Below the pieces are notes generated by a model, which had not been told where the DNA came from, did no database searches, and worked only from the letters and a program-made list of their open reading frames with translations. Below, piece after piece: positions 1-7,546 of a stretch of 17,423 nucleotides of DNA. Source of the stretch: Candidatus Aminicenantota bacterium (GTDB lineage Bacteria; Acidobacteriota; Aminicenantia; UBA2199); the NCBI GenBank assembly GCA_020355945.1, contig CP070627.1, positions 5,715,218-5,732,640 on the forward strand, in the 5' to 3' direction. The position numbers were made by a program, and so were the translations under genes. Within the stretch, counting starts at the first letter, position 1; every line of letters begins with the position of its first letter.

Positions 1-210
1 GTGAACACTATAGCAGAAATGTTGGAGATGATTTGTGAGGTGCTGGTTCCCGGGAAAAAAGCGGAAATACATCCGGGCAAAGGTGGTTATGACCAGGTGG
101 TTGACATATCACCGCTGCTGCCCAGGGGTAGGACTTTTAAAGAAGCCATCCAGGATATTGCCTCCGGCGACCAGGGGGGGCGTCCGTGTTCGTCCGTGGC
201 TAAAAAATGA
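1..210 (+). CDS. C-terminal part of an NAD-dependent sugar epimerase/dehydratase (5' end outside window)
   Basis: The frame is open from the first base and ends at TGA 208-210. The visible 69 residues fit the tail of an extended-SDR nucleotide-sugar epimerase: a helix of the type TIAEMLEMICEVL, a glycine-rich stretch (PGKGGYDQVVDIS) where such enzymes carry the '..VDIS+' segment, then a final helix (FKEAIQDI). The Rossmann and YxxxK regions lie upstream, so substrate cannot be judged. The first codon is GTG but is more likely an internal valine than a start. The last residues (RPCSSVAKK) are encoded by an intergenic-type repeat at 181-200, so the natural C-terminus may have been rewritten by repeat insertion. 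The stop overlaps the next start (ATGA, 207-210), indicating coupled translation. The family call is fairly secure; the specific enzyme is unknown. Confidence 0.6.
   Translation: MNTIAEMLEMICEVLVPGKKAEIHPGKGGYDQVVDISPLLPRGRTFKEAIQDIASGDQGGRPCSSVAKK
181..200 (+). repeat. Short intergenic-type repeat, two CGTCCGTG units
   Basis: CGTCCGTGT and CGTCCGTGG occur 10 bases apart, followed by CTAAAAAATGA. The sequence resembles a boilerplate repeat that I recall from many large environmental bacterial genomes; that is memory, not a search. Here it supplies the final codons of the upstream epimerase and abuts the start of the phosphoesterase. Confidence 0.45.
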
Positions 211-908
211 AAATAGGAATTTTCTCAGATATCCACGGTAATTTGTATGCCTTTGAAAACATTTACCGTGAATTAAAAAATGAGACATGCGATATGTATC
301 TTTTCCTGGGTGATATTTGTGGTTATTACTATCGGCAGAAAGAGATCATTGATATGCTGGGGGATTTACCGAACCTGGAAACCATTATTGGTAACCACGA
401 TATGCTGTTTTTAAAATCCCTGGAAGATGAAAATATCATGAGGCGTTATACGGAAACATACGGATTATCCTTTGTGTTTTTGAAGGAGAGTATCACTCCT
501 GATCATTTGGATTTTTTAAGAGATTTGCCCAAAGAATTTCATTGGGAAGAGCAGGGGATTGCGGCGTTTCACGGCAGTCCCTGGGACCCTGTCGAGGAAT
601 ATATCTACCCGGATTCGCCAATGGAGCGGTTTGAAGGGTTGCCATTTAAGGTGGTATTCCTGGGACACACCCATCATCCCATGAATATCGGGCTTCACGG
701 CATTCGGGTTATTAATCCTGGTTCGGCCGGGCAGCCCAGGAATGGCGGCTGGCCCACCTATGCCCTTTATGACCTACGGAAAAACCAACTGGAAATCAAA
801 CAAGTGCATTACAATGTGAAGGCCCTGGTTAATGAGATAAAAAAACGAAAGGATAATAATAGGTATTTAATCCAGGTATTACATCGGATCAAAGGATGGC
901 AAAACTAA
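207..908 (+). CDS. Calcineurin-like metallophosphoesterase (YfcE/MJ0936-type)
   Basis: A 233-residue protein with the full order of metallophosphoesterase motifs: SDIHGN (D8, H10) at the N-terminus, LGDICG near residues 34-39, GNHD near 62-65, HGSP near 121-124, and GHTHHP near 152-157, followed by NPGSAGQPR. These are the dinuclear metal ligands of small YfcE/MJ0936-like phosphodiesterases, and the length is typical. There is no signal peptide, so it should be cytoplasmic. Substrate is unknown; in a glycan locus it might hydrolyse a nucleotide-sugar or phospho-sugar intermediate, but that is inference. The ATG overlaps the upstream stop by ATGA and no separate ribosome-binding site is visible, so translation is probably coupled. 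Its 3' end overlaps the start of an ATP-grasp gene remnant. Confidence 0.85.
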   Translation: MKIGIFSDIHGNLYAFENIYRELKNETCDMYLFLGDICGYYYRQKEIIDMLGDLPNLETIIGNHDMLFLKSLEDENIMRRYTETYGLSFVFLKESITPDHLDFLRDLPKEFHWEEQGIAAFHGSPWDPVEEYIYPDSPMERFEGLPFKVVFLGHTHHPMNIGLHGIRVINPGSAGQPRNGGWPTYALYDLRKNQLEIKQVHYNVKALVNEIKKRKDNNRYLIQVLHRIKGWQN

Positions 909-961
909 GAATTCTTGTAACTGCCGTGGGGGGTGACCTGGGGCAAAGTATCATCAAATGA
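896..961 (+). pseudogene. N-terminal remnant of an ATP-grasp (CarB-like) carboxylate-amine ligase gene
   Basis: A 21-codon frame starts at ATG 896-898, inside the end of the phosphoesterase, and stops at TGA 959-961. It contains RILVTAVGGDLGQSIIK, which looks like the first strand, glycine turn and helix of the ATP-grasp/carbamoyl-phosphate-synthase-like ligases common in sugar-modification clusters. In an intact gene this would continue for several hundred residues; here it ends exactly where the next coding sequence begins (ATG 958, ATGA overlap). I read it as the surviving 5' end of a gene cut by recombination. It may still be translated as a leader that couples translation to the downstream glycosyltransferase. 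The family match is from memory of the motif, not a search. Confidence 0.6.
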
Positions 962-3039
962 GGACCATGCGTGTTTACTATTGGATACATACGTTAAGAG
1001 CACCTCTTGTCTTTCGTGTATTGAGGGCCAGGAGAAGCACTAACATAAAACAAGTGATCTATATTAAATCCACCTCATTGGCACGGTTGATACTGAAAAT
1101 ACTGAATATTTTAAGTGGTTGGCATATTATCTTTCAACACGTTGAGGAGCGGAGGAACCCCTCAGGCCCCAGGTTTAATTTATCCTCTGTGAGAAATGCT
1201 AACGGTGAGGTGATTACCTTTGATCTCTATCATCACGTATTGAACATACGTCGCCAGATCGTAATGCAATTGGTGGAGTCCTTTAAAGACCTATGCTTCT
1301 TTAAAAGTAACCAGGAGTTGATGGGTATGATCGCCGCATACCTGGGCATGAAGGTCGCAGCAGAAATTACGTCTGTTGTGTATATGGCCCATTATGCAAA
1401 ATGGAAGACCCATAACGATGAGAGACCGGATCACCAGGGGGATAATCCCGGGCAACCGGCCAAAAATATTTTGATCATTCCCGGAAGCGGTTGGAACCAT
1501 GTATTGGTCTCCAACTTGAAGGAGTTGGTTGATGAAATCCATGTGGATAAGAATGCCAGGAAAAATCCAAATATAGTCAAACACCTGCTCAGGGCAATCC
1601 GAGAACTGGGTATGTTCCAGGCAATGAAGGCACTGAGAACACCTATACCTTCAATAAAAACCCACACCACTTATGATCAGTCAGTGCCTGTAAAATTAAT
1701 GGTCAATTATCGGATGGGATTATTAGAAGATGAGAGGAATGACATTGCCTTTTTCCATTCTTCCACGATTTCACCTGAACAGTTGTTGATTTTTTGCAAA
1801 TCCCAGAACTATTTACCCTCCCCCGAAGAGGTCGCCTGGCTGAAAAGCAATGGGATTGAATGTTTTACTGGTCCCGGCATCAAAAACACCAATGACAACA
1901 ATGGTATCCGGAAATGGCACCCATCATCCGGATTGAACGATGCCTTAAAGGAATTTTACCAGATCTATATAAAAACCGCGGCGGAAATCAAAATGATTGG
2001 AAAAGAGAAAGACCAACATTGGCTATTAGAAGAATTGTGGACATTGGGAGTTCAGACCGCCTTTTGGAAAGATTTCTTTTTGGCTAACAACGTTCGAATT
2101 TTAATCAATGCCATCCCGTCTGATACCAATTTTATTCCCAATATTGCTATTGCTAAGACAGGTGGAATCGCTGCGGAGTTGGAACGATCCATTCGTTTTG
2201 ATTACTGCACCTATATTCATAATTCCCCCAATCATATCTATTTTGCCACAGGACCCTATAGTTTAACTCAGACTCCTGAGCCCTTTTTTAGTGAATACGT
2301 TGTTCAAACCGGTGGGATAAATATCAGCAGGCCCCATGTACCCATTGAAGGGATGGAACGGATGAAAGAAAAATCCGGTATTGTGATTGCGGTATTTGAT
2401 GAGCTTTCAAATGATTGGTTTTTTGGGGATTCTATTGCCCAATTATACCAGGCCATGATCGATCTATTAAAGATGGATCAACGGTTTTCTTTGTTGATAA
2501 AGACCAAAAAACCAAAGGTATTGGAAAAAATAGAGGGAGAGGGAATCAATCGTGATATTGAACAGTTAGTTAAAACGGACCGTTTTGTATTTGCTTCCTG
2601 GAAAATAACGCCTGCTGCCGCAGCGTTTTGTGCGGATTTTGTAGTATGTATACCTTCAACTGCTGCTTTTGAAAGTGTCATGACCGGTACTCCTACGGTG
2701 GTTTACAACCCCATGCGGGTGGGTTCAAGTATCTTTTACCGCAACAATGGTTTAAATCAGCGCATCTTTGAAGATAGTGAAACCATGATCGCAGCAATAA
2801 GAAAATATGCTGATGGTATTGATGATTCAATTGGTGATTGCAGTGATATCCTGCCTTTTATTGATCCCTTTAATGACGGGAAAGGCGCTGAACGCATGGG
2901 ACAATTTGTGCAGTGGTGCCTGGAAGGTTTTGCTGCCGGTATGAAAAGAGAACCAGTCATTCAAAAAGCAAATGAATGGTATACTGAAAAATGGGGAAAG
3001 GATAAAGTTACCTCTATTCCCCAAAATGACGGACGATGA
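958..3039 (+). CDS. Putative GT-B-fold surface polysaccharide glycosyltransferase
   Basis: A 693-residue protein without a convincing signal peptide. The C-terminal third resembles the nucleotide-binding half of GT-B enzymes of the UDP-GlcNAc 2-epimerase/CDP-glycerol transferase type: a strand with LLIKTKKP near 520, then ADFVVCIPSTAAFESVMTGT near 559-578, followed by PTVVYNP, the usual 'no-man's-land' serine/threonine turn and helix before a hydrophobic strand. The N-terminal half is not recognisable. Start choice is ambiguous: ATG 958 overlaps the remnant stop, ATG 967 follows, and neither has a strong ribosome-binding site. The last 10 or so residues (after about WYTEKWGKDK) are probably not native, because in another frame the same DNA encodes the tail of an aminotransferase. 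Donor and acceptor are unknown. A glycosyltransferase role is likely but not proven. Confidence 0.6.
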   Translation: MRTMRVYYWIHTLRAPLVFRVLRARRSTNIKQVIYIKSTSLARLILKILNILSGWHIIFQHVEERRNPSGPRFNLSSVRNANGEVITFDLYHHVLNIRRQIVMQLVESFKDLCFFKSNQELMGMIAAYLGMKVAAEITSVVYMAHYAKWKTHNDERPDHQGDNPGQPAKNILIIPGSGWNHVLVSNLKELVDEIHVDKNARKNPNIVKHLLRAIRELGMFQAMKALRTPIPSIKTHTTYDQSVPVKLMVNYRMGLLEDERNDIAFFHSSTISPEQLLIFCKSQNYLPSPEEVAWLKSNGIECFTGPGIKNTNDNNGIRKWHPSSGLNDALKEFYQIYIKTAAEIKMIGKEKDQHWLLEELWTLGVQTAFWKDFFLANNVRILINAIPSDTNFIPNIAIAKTGGIAAELERSIRFDYCTYIHNSPNHIYFATGPYSLTQTPEPFFSEYVVQTGGINISRPHVPIEGMERMKEKSGIVIAVFDELSNDWFFGDSIAQLYQAMIDLLKMDQRFSLLIKTKKPKVLEKIEGEGINRDIEQLVKTDRFVFASWKITPAAAAFCADFVVCIPSTAAFESVMTGTPTVVYNPMRVGSSIFYRNNGLNQRIFEDSETMIAAIRKYADGIDDSIGDCSDILPFIDPFNDGKGAERMGQFVQWCLEGFAAGMKREPVIQKANEWYTEKWGKDKVTSIPQNDGR

Positions 3040-3127
3040 TGTTCACCGCGTCATCGACGCAATCACCGGCTTAAAAAAAAATAAGCCACAGAGGACACAG
3101 AGAGCACAGAGAACCCCGAAAATATAA
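3008..3127 (+). pseudogene. C-terminal remnant of a DegT/DnrJ/EryC1 aminotransferase gene
   Basis: In the frame +1 relative to the upstream gene, codons from 3008 read LPLFPKMTDDDVHRVIDAI, then TGLKKK, with a stop at 3125-3127. This matches the characteristic last segment of PLP-dependent sugar aminotransferases of the DegT/DnrJ/EryC1/StrS family ('slPlfp.mtdedv.rVi.ai'). No further aminotransferase sequence lies upstream; the DNA before about 3005 belongs to the glycosyltransferase in a different frame. The segment 3029-3070 is visibly richer in G and C than its neighbours. I interpret it as the 3' scar of an aminotransferase gene whose body was replaced by the 958-3039 gene. The frame then runs into the CACAGAG repeat. 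Confidence 0.65.
3087..3113 (+). repeat. Three tandem 9-bp units (CACAGAGNN)
   Basis: CACAGAGGA, CACAGAGAG and CACAGAGAA follow each other directly. The run resembles the 'ccacagaggacacagagag' boilerplate repeat that I recall from intergenic regions of many environmental bacterial genomes. It sits between the aminotransferase remnant and the ribosome-binding site of the next gene. No hairpin is evident, and a terminator role is not supported. Confidence 0.6.
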
Positions 3128-3139
3128 AAGGAAAGACAC

Positions 3140-4924
3140 ATGAAACAATTACCACATATCATTTTGGAAACCGCTAATTTCCACTGCGGTGATATCGCAT
3201 CATTAAAACAAGCTATTCATACCTTTTCACAGTTGGAGTATCAGAATATTGGCATCAAGTTTCATGCTTTTAAACCGGATAACGTCGCCCTACCGGATTT
3301 CTCCTGGTATCCCATCGTAAAGAACTTCTTTATAGCAGAGGAGGATTGGGCGAAACTCATCCGTTTATCCGTTGAAAAGGGGTTCAGTGCCTGGCTGGAC
3401 CTGTTTTGTGTTTACGGTGTTGAAATTTTGGAGAAAAACAGCGATAAGGTAAGGGGGATAAAACTCCAACCCTCTACCCTGGATAACCTGGAAATAACCA
3501 ATGCCCTGGAAAAATTGGATTTAAGCAATAAAGAATTGATCATCAATATCGCAGGATTGGAATTATCTGAAATTGAATCTTACATCAACCAATTTAAGAA
3601 ATTCAATTCCAAAAAGATAATTCTGCAAATGGGATTCCAGGACTATCCCACCAGGGTTGAGGATTCCTCCTTAAAAAAGATCGATACCTTAAGAGCCGCG
3701 TTTCCCGGGTTTGAATTAAGTTATGCCGATCATATCTCCGGGGAGGACAGTTTTGCTGTGAATTTCCCGGTATATGCGTATCTAAAGGGATGTTCTTATA
3801 TCGAAAAGCATGTATGTAACACCCGGAAAGAGACAGAATATGATGCATCGGCGGCCCTGGAGTATCCGGGAATGGAAACCTTGCTCAAGGAAATTCAAAA
3901 GGTGCAGCAATGTCTTGACACTGAATTTATTACAGCCAATGAAAAAAAATATTTTGATAAATCCATCCAGAAACCGGTACTTAAAAAGAGTCTGAATAAA
4001 GGGCAGTTGGTGGCGGTTGAAGATATGTGGTTCCGCCGCACTGACAAACCCGGGATGAATCTAAAAGAATTAAAAACACTTCAACAAAGTTTCTTTATCC
4101 TGGACAGGAAATTGGAGCCACTGGATACGCTTACGTTTAAGGACTTTAAGAAGCCCGGGATTGCAGCCATTGTGGCAGCCCGGATGAAATCCTCCCGTCT
4201 AAAACAGAAAGCCATACTCCCTATCCAGGGGATGTCCTCTATTGAGCGGTGCCTGGATAACTGTTTGAAGTTTACTTTTATTGATGAGGTTATCCTGGCT
4301 ACATCCACCCTGGAAGAAGATGCTATTTTGAAAGAATATACATTAAAGGGTCGGACCAGGTTTTGGCAGGGGGACCCTGAAGATGTGATTTCCAGGTACC
4401 TGGGAGCCTGTGAAAAATATGGGATCGATGTGATTATCCGGGTTACCGGTGATTCCCCGGTGGTATCCCCGGAAATTGCTGAAATCATATTAAAATCCCA
4501 CTTCAATACCGGTGCGGATTTCACCGAAGCCCGCCAATTTGCAGTAGGGACCAACAGCCAGGTCTACAACACGGAAGCCCTGAAACGGGTGATCCAACTG
4601 ATCGGCAATGCAGAGTATTCCGAACATATGACCTTTTATATGACGAATAATCCCGATATCTTCAAAATCAATTACGTGGACCTTCCAAAAGAATTGATAC
4701 GAGATTACCGGTTAACCCTTGATTACCCCGAAGACCTGGAAATGTTCAACCAACTGTTTAAAAAACTGGAGGAACAAAACCTGGACAGCACATTATTGAA
4801 TGTGTTTAACGTATTGGACCAAAACCCCCACATCATTAAGATTAATGCCAGCAGGGCCCAAATATACAAAACAGACCCGGAATTAATCAAATTGCTGAAT
4901 GAAAAAACCAGGATAAAATTGTAG
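3140..4924 (+). CDS. Fusion: NeuB/SpsE-like synthase, SAF-like domain, SpsF-type cytidylyltransferase
   Basis: A 594-residue two-enzyme fusion. Residues 1-260 are a divergent NeuB/SpsE TIM barrel: ETANFHCGD (10-18) in place of the usual AEIGxNHxGD, IGIKFHAF (37-44), LQMGFQDYPT (162-171), LSYADHISG (193-201) and IEKHVC (221-226). Residues about 272-337 look like the SAF/antifreeze-like domain that follows NeuB barrels. Residues 340-594 are an SpsF-type nucleotidyltransferase: VAARMKSSRLKQKAIL (345-360), ATSTLEED, GDPEDVISRYLGA, RVTGDSPVV (434-442) and DYRLTLDYPEDL (522-533). By homology it would condense PEP with an aldose and then activate the resulting acid with CTP, giving a CMP-nonulosonate-like donor in the cytoplasm. 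The AAAGGAAAG ribosome-binding site at 3127-3135 supports the ATG. The next gene starts 10 bases downstream. Domain calls are strong; the product is unknown, since several canonical NeuB residues differ. Confidence 0.82.
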   Translation: MKQLPHIILETANFHCGDIASLKQAIHTFSQLEYQNIGIKFHAFKPDNVALPDFSWYPIVKNFFIAEEDWAKLIRLSVEKGFSAWLDLFCVYGVEILEKNSDKVRGIKLQPSTLDNLEITNALEKLDLSNKELIINIAGLELSEIESYINQFKKFNSKKIILQMGFQDYPTRVEDSSLKKIDTLRAAFPGFELSYADHISGEDSFAVNFPVYAYLKGCSYIEKHVCNTRKETEYDASAALEYPGMETLLKEIQKVQQCLDTEFITANEKKYFDKSIQKPVLKKSLNKGQLVAVEDMWFRRTDKPGMNLKELKTLQQSFFILDRKLEPLDTLTFKDFKKPGIAAIVAARMKSSRLKQKAILPIQGMSSIERCLDNCLKFTFIDEVILATSTLEEDAILKEYTLKGRTRFWQGDPEDVISRYLGACEKYGIDVIIRVTGDSPVVSPEIAEIILKSHFNTGADFTEARQFAVGTNSQVYNTEALKRVIQLIGNAEYSEHMTFYMTNNPDIFKINYVDLPKELIRDYRLTLDYPEDLEMFNQLFKKLEEQNLDSTLLNVFNVLDQNPHIIKINASRAQIYKTDPELIKLLNEKTRIKL

Positions 4925-4934
4925 AAGAATAACA

Positions 4935-5363
4935 ATGGATACTGAAATTATTGTAAAACACGCGAGATTCATCCAATTGAAAACAATTGTCGATGGAATT
5001 GACGGTACCATCTCAGTGGCAGAAAATTTCATTGATATTCCTTTTGAGATTAAGAGGGCTTACTATATTTACAACCTCAACAATCCAAACGCCATCCGGG
5101 GAAAACATGCCCATAAAAAACTGGAACAGGTGCTCTTTTGTATCAATGGCACTTGTGAAATTGGGCTTGACGACGGTACAAACCGGCAAACCATCATACT
5201 GGACAACCCCCATATCGGTATCTACCTGGGGATTGAATTGTGGCATACCATGAAAAATTTTACCCATAACTGTATCCTCCTGGTACTGGCCGCGGATATC
5301 TACAAAGAAAGTGATTATATCCGAGATTATGATGAGTTTATAAAATATATCAATAGAGAATAG
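4935..5363 (+). CDS. fdtA: Cupin-fold sugar 3,4-ketoisomerase, FdtA/QdtA-like (WxcM domain)
   Basis: A 142-residue single-domain cupin of normal FdtA/QdtA length. Visible signatures are AYYIYNLNN, RGKHAHKKLEQVLFC with the paired histidines H58 and H60 expected at the active site, NGTCEIGLDDG, LWHTM (about 102-106) and the C-terminal SDYIRDYDEFI. Known family members convert dTDP-4-keto-6-deoxyglucose to the 3-keto isomer, which a DegT-family aminotransferase then aminates to Fuc3N- or Qui3N-type sugars. Neither RmlA/RmlB nor the aminotransferase is in the window, although an aminotransferase scar lies at 3008-3127. Whether it uses a dTDP- or CDP-linked substrate here (the cluster has RfbF and RfbG) cannot be decided. 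The gene lies 10 bases after the synthase fusion. Confidence 0.82.
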   Translation: MDTEIIVKHARFIQLKTIVDGIDGTISVAENFIDIPFEIKRAYYIYNLNNPNAIRGKHAHKKLEQVLFCINGTCEIGLDDGTNRQTIILDNPHIGIYLGIELWHTMKNFTHNCILLVLAADIYKESDYIRDYDEFIKYINRE

Positions 5364-5379
5364 AGAGAATAGAGAGAAA
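5354..5379 (+). repeat. Short imperfect tandem TAGAGAGAA repeat
   Basis: TAGAGAA, TAGAGAGAA and TAGAGAGAAA follow each other across the end of the ketoisomerase gene and supply its stop (TAG 5361-5363). This is a purine-rich, slippage-type microduplication; its purine run precedes the AAAGG ribosome-binding site of the next gene. Confidence 0.5.
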
Positions 5380-5393
5380 TAAAGGTAAAAAAA

Positions 5394-7448
5394 ATGAAAC
5401 TCAATTTAAAACAGCAGCGCCTTCGCATTGTACTTCTAAGTGCCGGGGTGGTTCTATTCCTGGCTGTGATTTTGATCCTGGTGCTGGGGAAAGGAAATGC
5501 ATTCATGCAGCGATTTTTAGGGCCTTTATTTAATTGGCTTGCTGCCAATTGCAGGCTTAAAATTGCTTATTTCAGTGCCATTGTTTTGCTGGTGGGAACA
5601 TTAATTTTGCTTTTAAGGCTCCTGCCAGGGGCATCCTATAAGTCGACACCGTCACGGTCACTCCCGGAAAAAAATCAAAAAAAGCCGCTGTTAACTGCCA
5701 TTGCCATAGGGGTTATAATTTTATTCTGGGCACCCTTTCTTTTCCAGGGAGCGGATATTCATGTAAAGATTTTTGATAACCTGGACAGCCATATTCCCCA
5801 CACAAAAGTGTTGGCAGAGAGTGAAAAAGCCCTTAGCTTGAATCCTGATACCCGGTTGGAGAATTTTATAAACGGCATTGCTTTAAGCGGGGTGGATTCC
5901 GGTTACAATGTATTAACCTGGCTTTTTATTATTTTCCCACCCTTTACAGCCTATGCCCTTAATGACCTGCTGGTACGATTTGTGGCCCTACTGGGTATGG
6001 TGCTATTATTAAAGACATATATCATTAAACAAGAGGAAGAGAAATATTATTGGATGATCATGGGGGCTGCTCTTTGCTTTTCTCTTTTACCTTTTTATCC
6101 TGCCGGCGGCATCTCTATTGCCGGGATTCCTCTCTTGTTGTACGCGTTCTTAAATATCCTGAACCATCAATGGAAATTTACTGATTTTTTAATTATCTTT
6201 ATTTTTCCTTTTTATTCTAAGCTGGCCCTGGCCGGATTTTTCATAACATTTGCCCTTTCTATTTTATTTGTCGTTGATGCGTTGAGAAAAAAGAGAGTCA
6301 ATTTTCATTACCTGGGAGGACTGGCGTTACTAACGATTTCTTATTGTTTTACCCATTTTCATTTGGTGTATTCCTTTATTGACCCGAATTTTTCTTCCTT
6401 TCGTGAGGAAATTCGCACCGTTATTTGGAGTACGGCCGAATCTCTTAAACGAACCACCCATAATTTTATTTTCGATCGGGTGAATGTGGTGGGTGCCCAC
6501 CATGTGTTTGTATTAAGCGCTGCTGCCCTGGCCATGGTGGTAAGTGTAATTAAAACCTTTAAAAGAAATGATCAAAATACAAATCCAACCATACGAAATA
6601 AAACGGCATATCTCCTGGCAGCACTGGTAATAACCACCCTCCTCACCTCTATGATTTGGGGCTTCAAATACTGGAAAGGTGTTGTTGCTTTGAGAGAGAA
6701 ATTTCAATTATTAAACGCGTTTGATTTTTCGCGTTTTTTCTGGTTCAATCCACTGTTGTGGTACCTTATCTTTGCACTGGCACTGGTTATCATTTCAAGA
6801 ATCAAATATGGAAAAGCCATTGCTGCTATCTTTATTGTATGCCAATTGATGTTCATGTTTGTCTATTACAACTGGGAGTATCGGCATTTATTGGGAATAA
6901 GAAGTTCCTTTGCCGGTTCTCCGCTTACCTATTCCCTTACCTTCAAGGAGTTTTATTCGGAATCTTTATTTGAAGAGATTAACCGCTATATTAACCGTCC
7001 CAAAAGCGATTACCGGGTGGTGAGCCTGGGGATTCATCCGGGAATTTCCCAGTACAACGGGTTTTACACCCTGGATATTTATACAGACATCTACCCCCTG
7101 GAATATAAACATCAATTCCGAAAAATCATTGAAAAGGAACTGGAAAAAAGTGAACAACTGCGAAAGGGATTTGATGGCAATGCCAAACGATGCTTTTTAA
7201 TGGTATCCGAACTGCATGGCATTCAAAAAAACCGGGGACTGGCATTCACTCGCGGAATCACCGAAAAAGATCAACACCTAAAAATAAAACACCTGGATTT
7301 AGATACCGATGCGTTGAAAGCAATGGGCGGAGAATATATCTTTTCCGCTGTAGAAATCCTGAATTATCAAGAGAATAATTTGAAATTTGAAAGGGTTTTT
7401 CAACGCAAAGAATCACCCTGGAAGATCTATCTTTATAATGTGCTTTGA
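5394..7448 (+). CDS. Polytopic membrane protein, GT-C-like (DUF6044/YkoS-like)
   Basis: A 684-residue integral membrane protein with roughly 13 hydrophobic segments (about 11-31, 56-75, 99-118, 172-190, 193-209, 219-236, 240-256, 263-297, 306-325, 368-387, 404-422, 452-469 and 474-492), then a soluble C-terminal domain of about 170 residues. After the third segment comes a polar loop with FDNLDSHIPHTK (127-138). Its acidic residues resemble the first-loop acidic motif of GT-C glycosyltransferases, which use lipid-linked donors. The arrangement reminds me of the DUF6044/YkoS family, but that is recollection. It could be a lipid-donor glycosyltransferase or another polymer assembly step; a Wzy-like role is possible. 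AAAGG at 5381-5385 precedes the ATG. Confidence 0.65.
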   Translation: MKLNLKQQRLRIVLLSAGVVLFLAVILILVLGKGNAFMQRFLGPLFNWLAANCRLKIAYFSAIVLLVGTLILLLRLLPGASYKSTPSRSLPEKNQKKPLLTAIAIGVIILFWAPFLFQGADIHVKIFDNLDSHIPHTKVLAESEKALSLNPDTRLENFINGIALSGVDSGYNVLTWLFIIFPPFTAYALNDLLVRFVALLGMVLLLKTYIIKQEEEKYYWMIMGAALCFSLLPFYPAGGISIAGIPLLLYAFLNILNHQWKFTDFLIIFIFPFYSKLALAGFFITFALSILFVVDALRKKRVNFHYLGGLALLTISYCFTHFHLVYSFIDPNFSSFREEIRTVIWSTAESLKRTTHNFIFDRVNVVGAHHVFVLSAAALAMVVSVIKTFKRNDQNTNPTIRNKTAYLLAALVITTLLTSMIWGFKYWKGVVALREKFQLLNAFDFSRFFWFNPLLWYLIFALALVIISRIKYGKAIAAIFIVCQLMFMFVYYNWEYRHLLGIRSSFAGSPLTYSLTFKEFYSESLFEEINRYINRPKSDYRVVSLGIHPGISQYNGFYTLDIYTDIYPLEYKHQFRKIIEKELEKSEQLRKGFDGNAKRCFLMVSELHGIQKNRGLAFTRGITEKDQHLKIKHLDLDTDALKAMGGEYIFSAVEILNYQENNLKFERVFQRKESPWKIYLYNVL

Positions 7449-7480
7449 ACTATTAATGGGATATGGTAGAATAAGAAAAA

Positions 7481-7515
7481 TTCGGGATTCCAATGACCAA
7501 AATACAAAATTCAAA
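7481..7515 (+). repeat. Boilerplate intergenic sequence (CCAATGACCAAAAT type)
   Basis: The 98-base gap between the membrane protein and the next gene holds TTCGGGATTCCAATGACC followed by AAAATACAAAATTC. This resembles a third class of short dispersed intergenic repeat that I recall from environmental bacterial genomes. Only one copy is in the window, so repeat status is from memory. An 8-base inverted pair (ATATGGTA 7461-7468, TACCATAT 7521-7528) flanks it. No promoter or terminator can be recognised. Confidence 0.35.
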
Positions 7516-7546
7516 ACCAATACCATATGAACCGCTCCAATAATAA

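Noticed and set aside
3087..3113. CRISPR-like or terminator structure
   Set aside because: The run is three 9-base tandem units with no spacers and no inverted repeat or T-run.
4081..4554. Long minus-strand open frame (157 codons), and similar ones at 7933-8418 and 13192-13605
   Set aside because: They are antisense shadows of well-supported plus-strand genes, with no recognisable domains or ribosome-binding sites.
7461..7528. Inverted pair ATATGGTA/TACCATAT as operator or terminator
   Set aside because: An 8-base AT-rich pair with a 52-base loop is expected by chance and no regulator is nearby.
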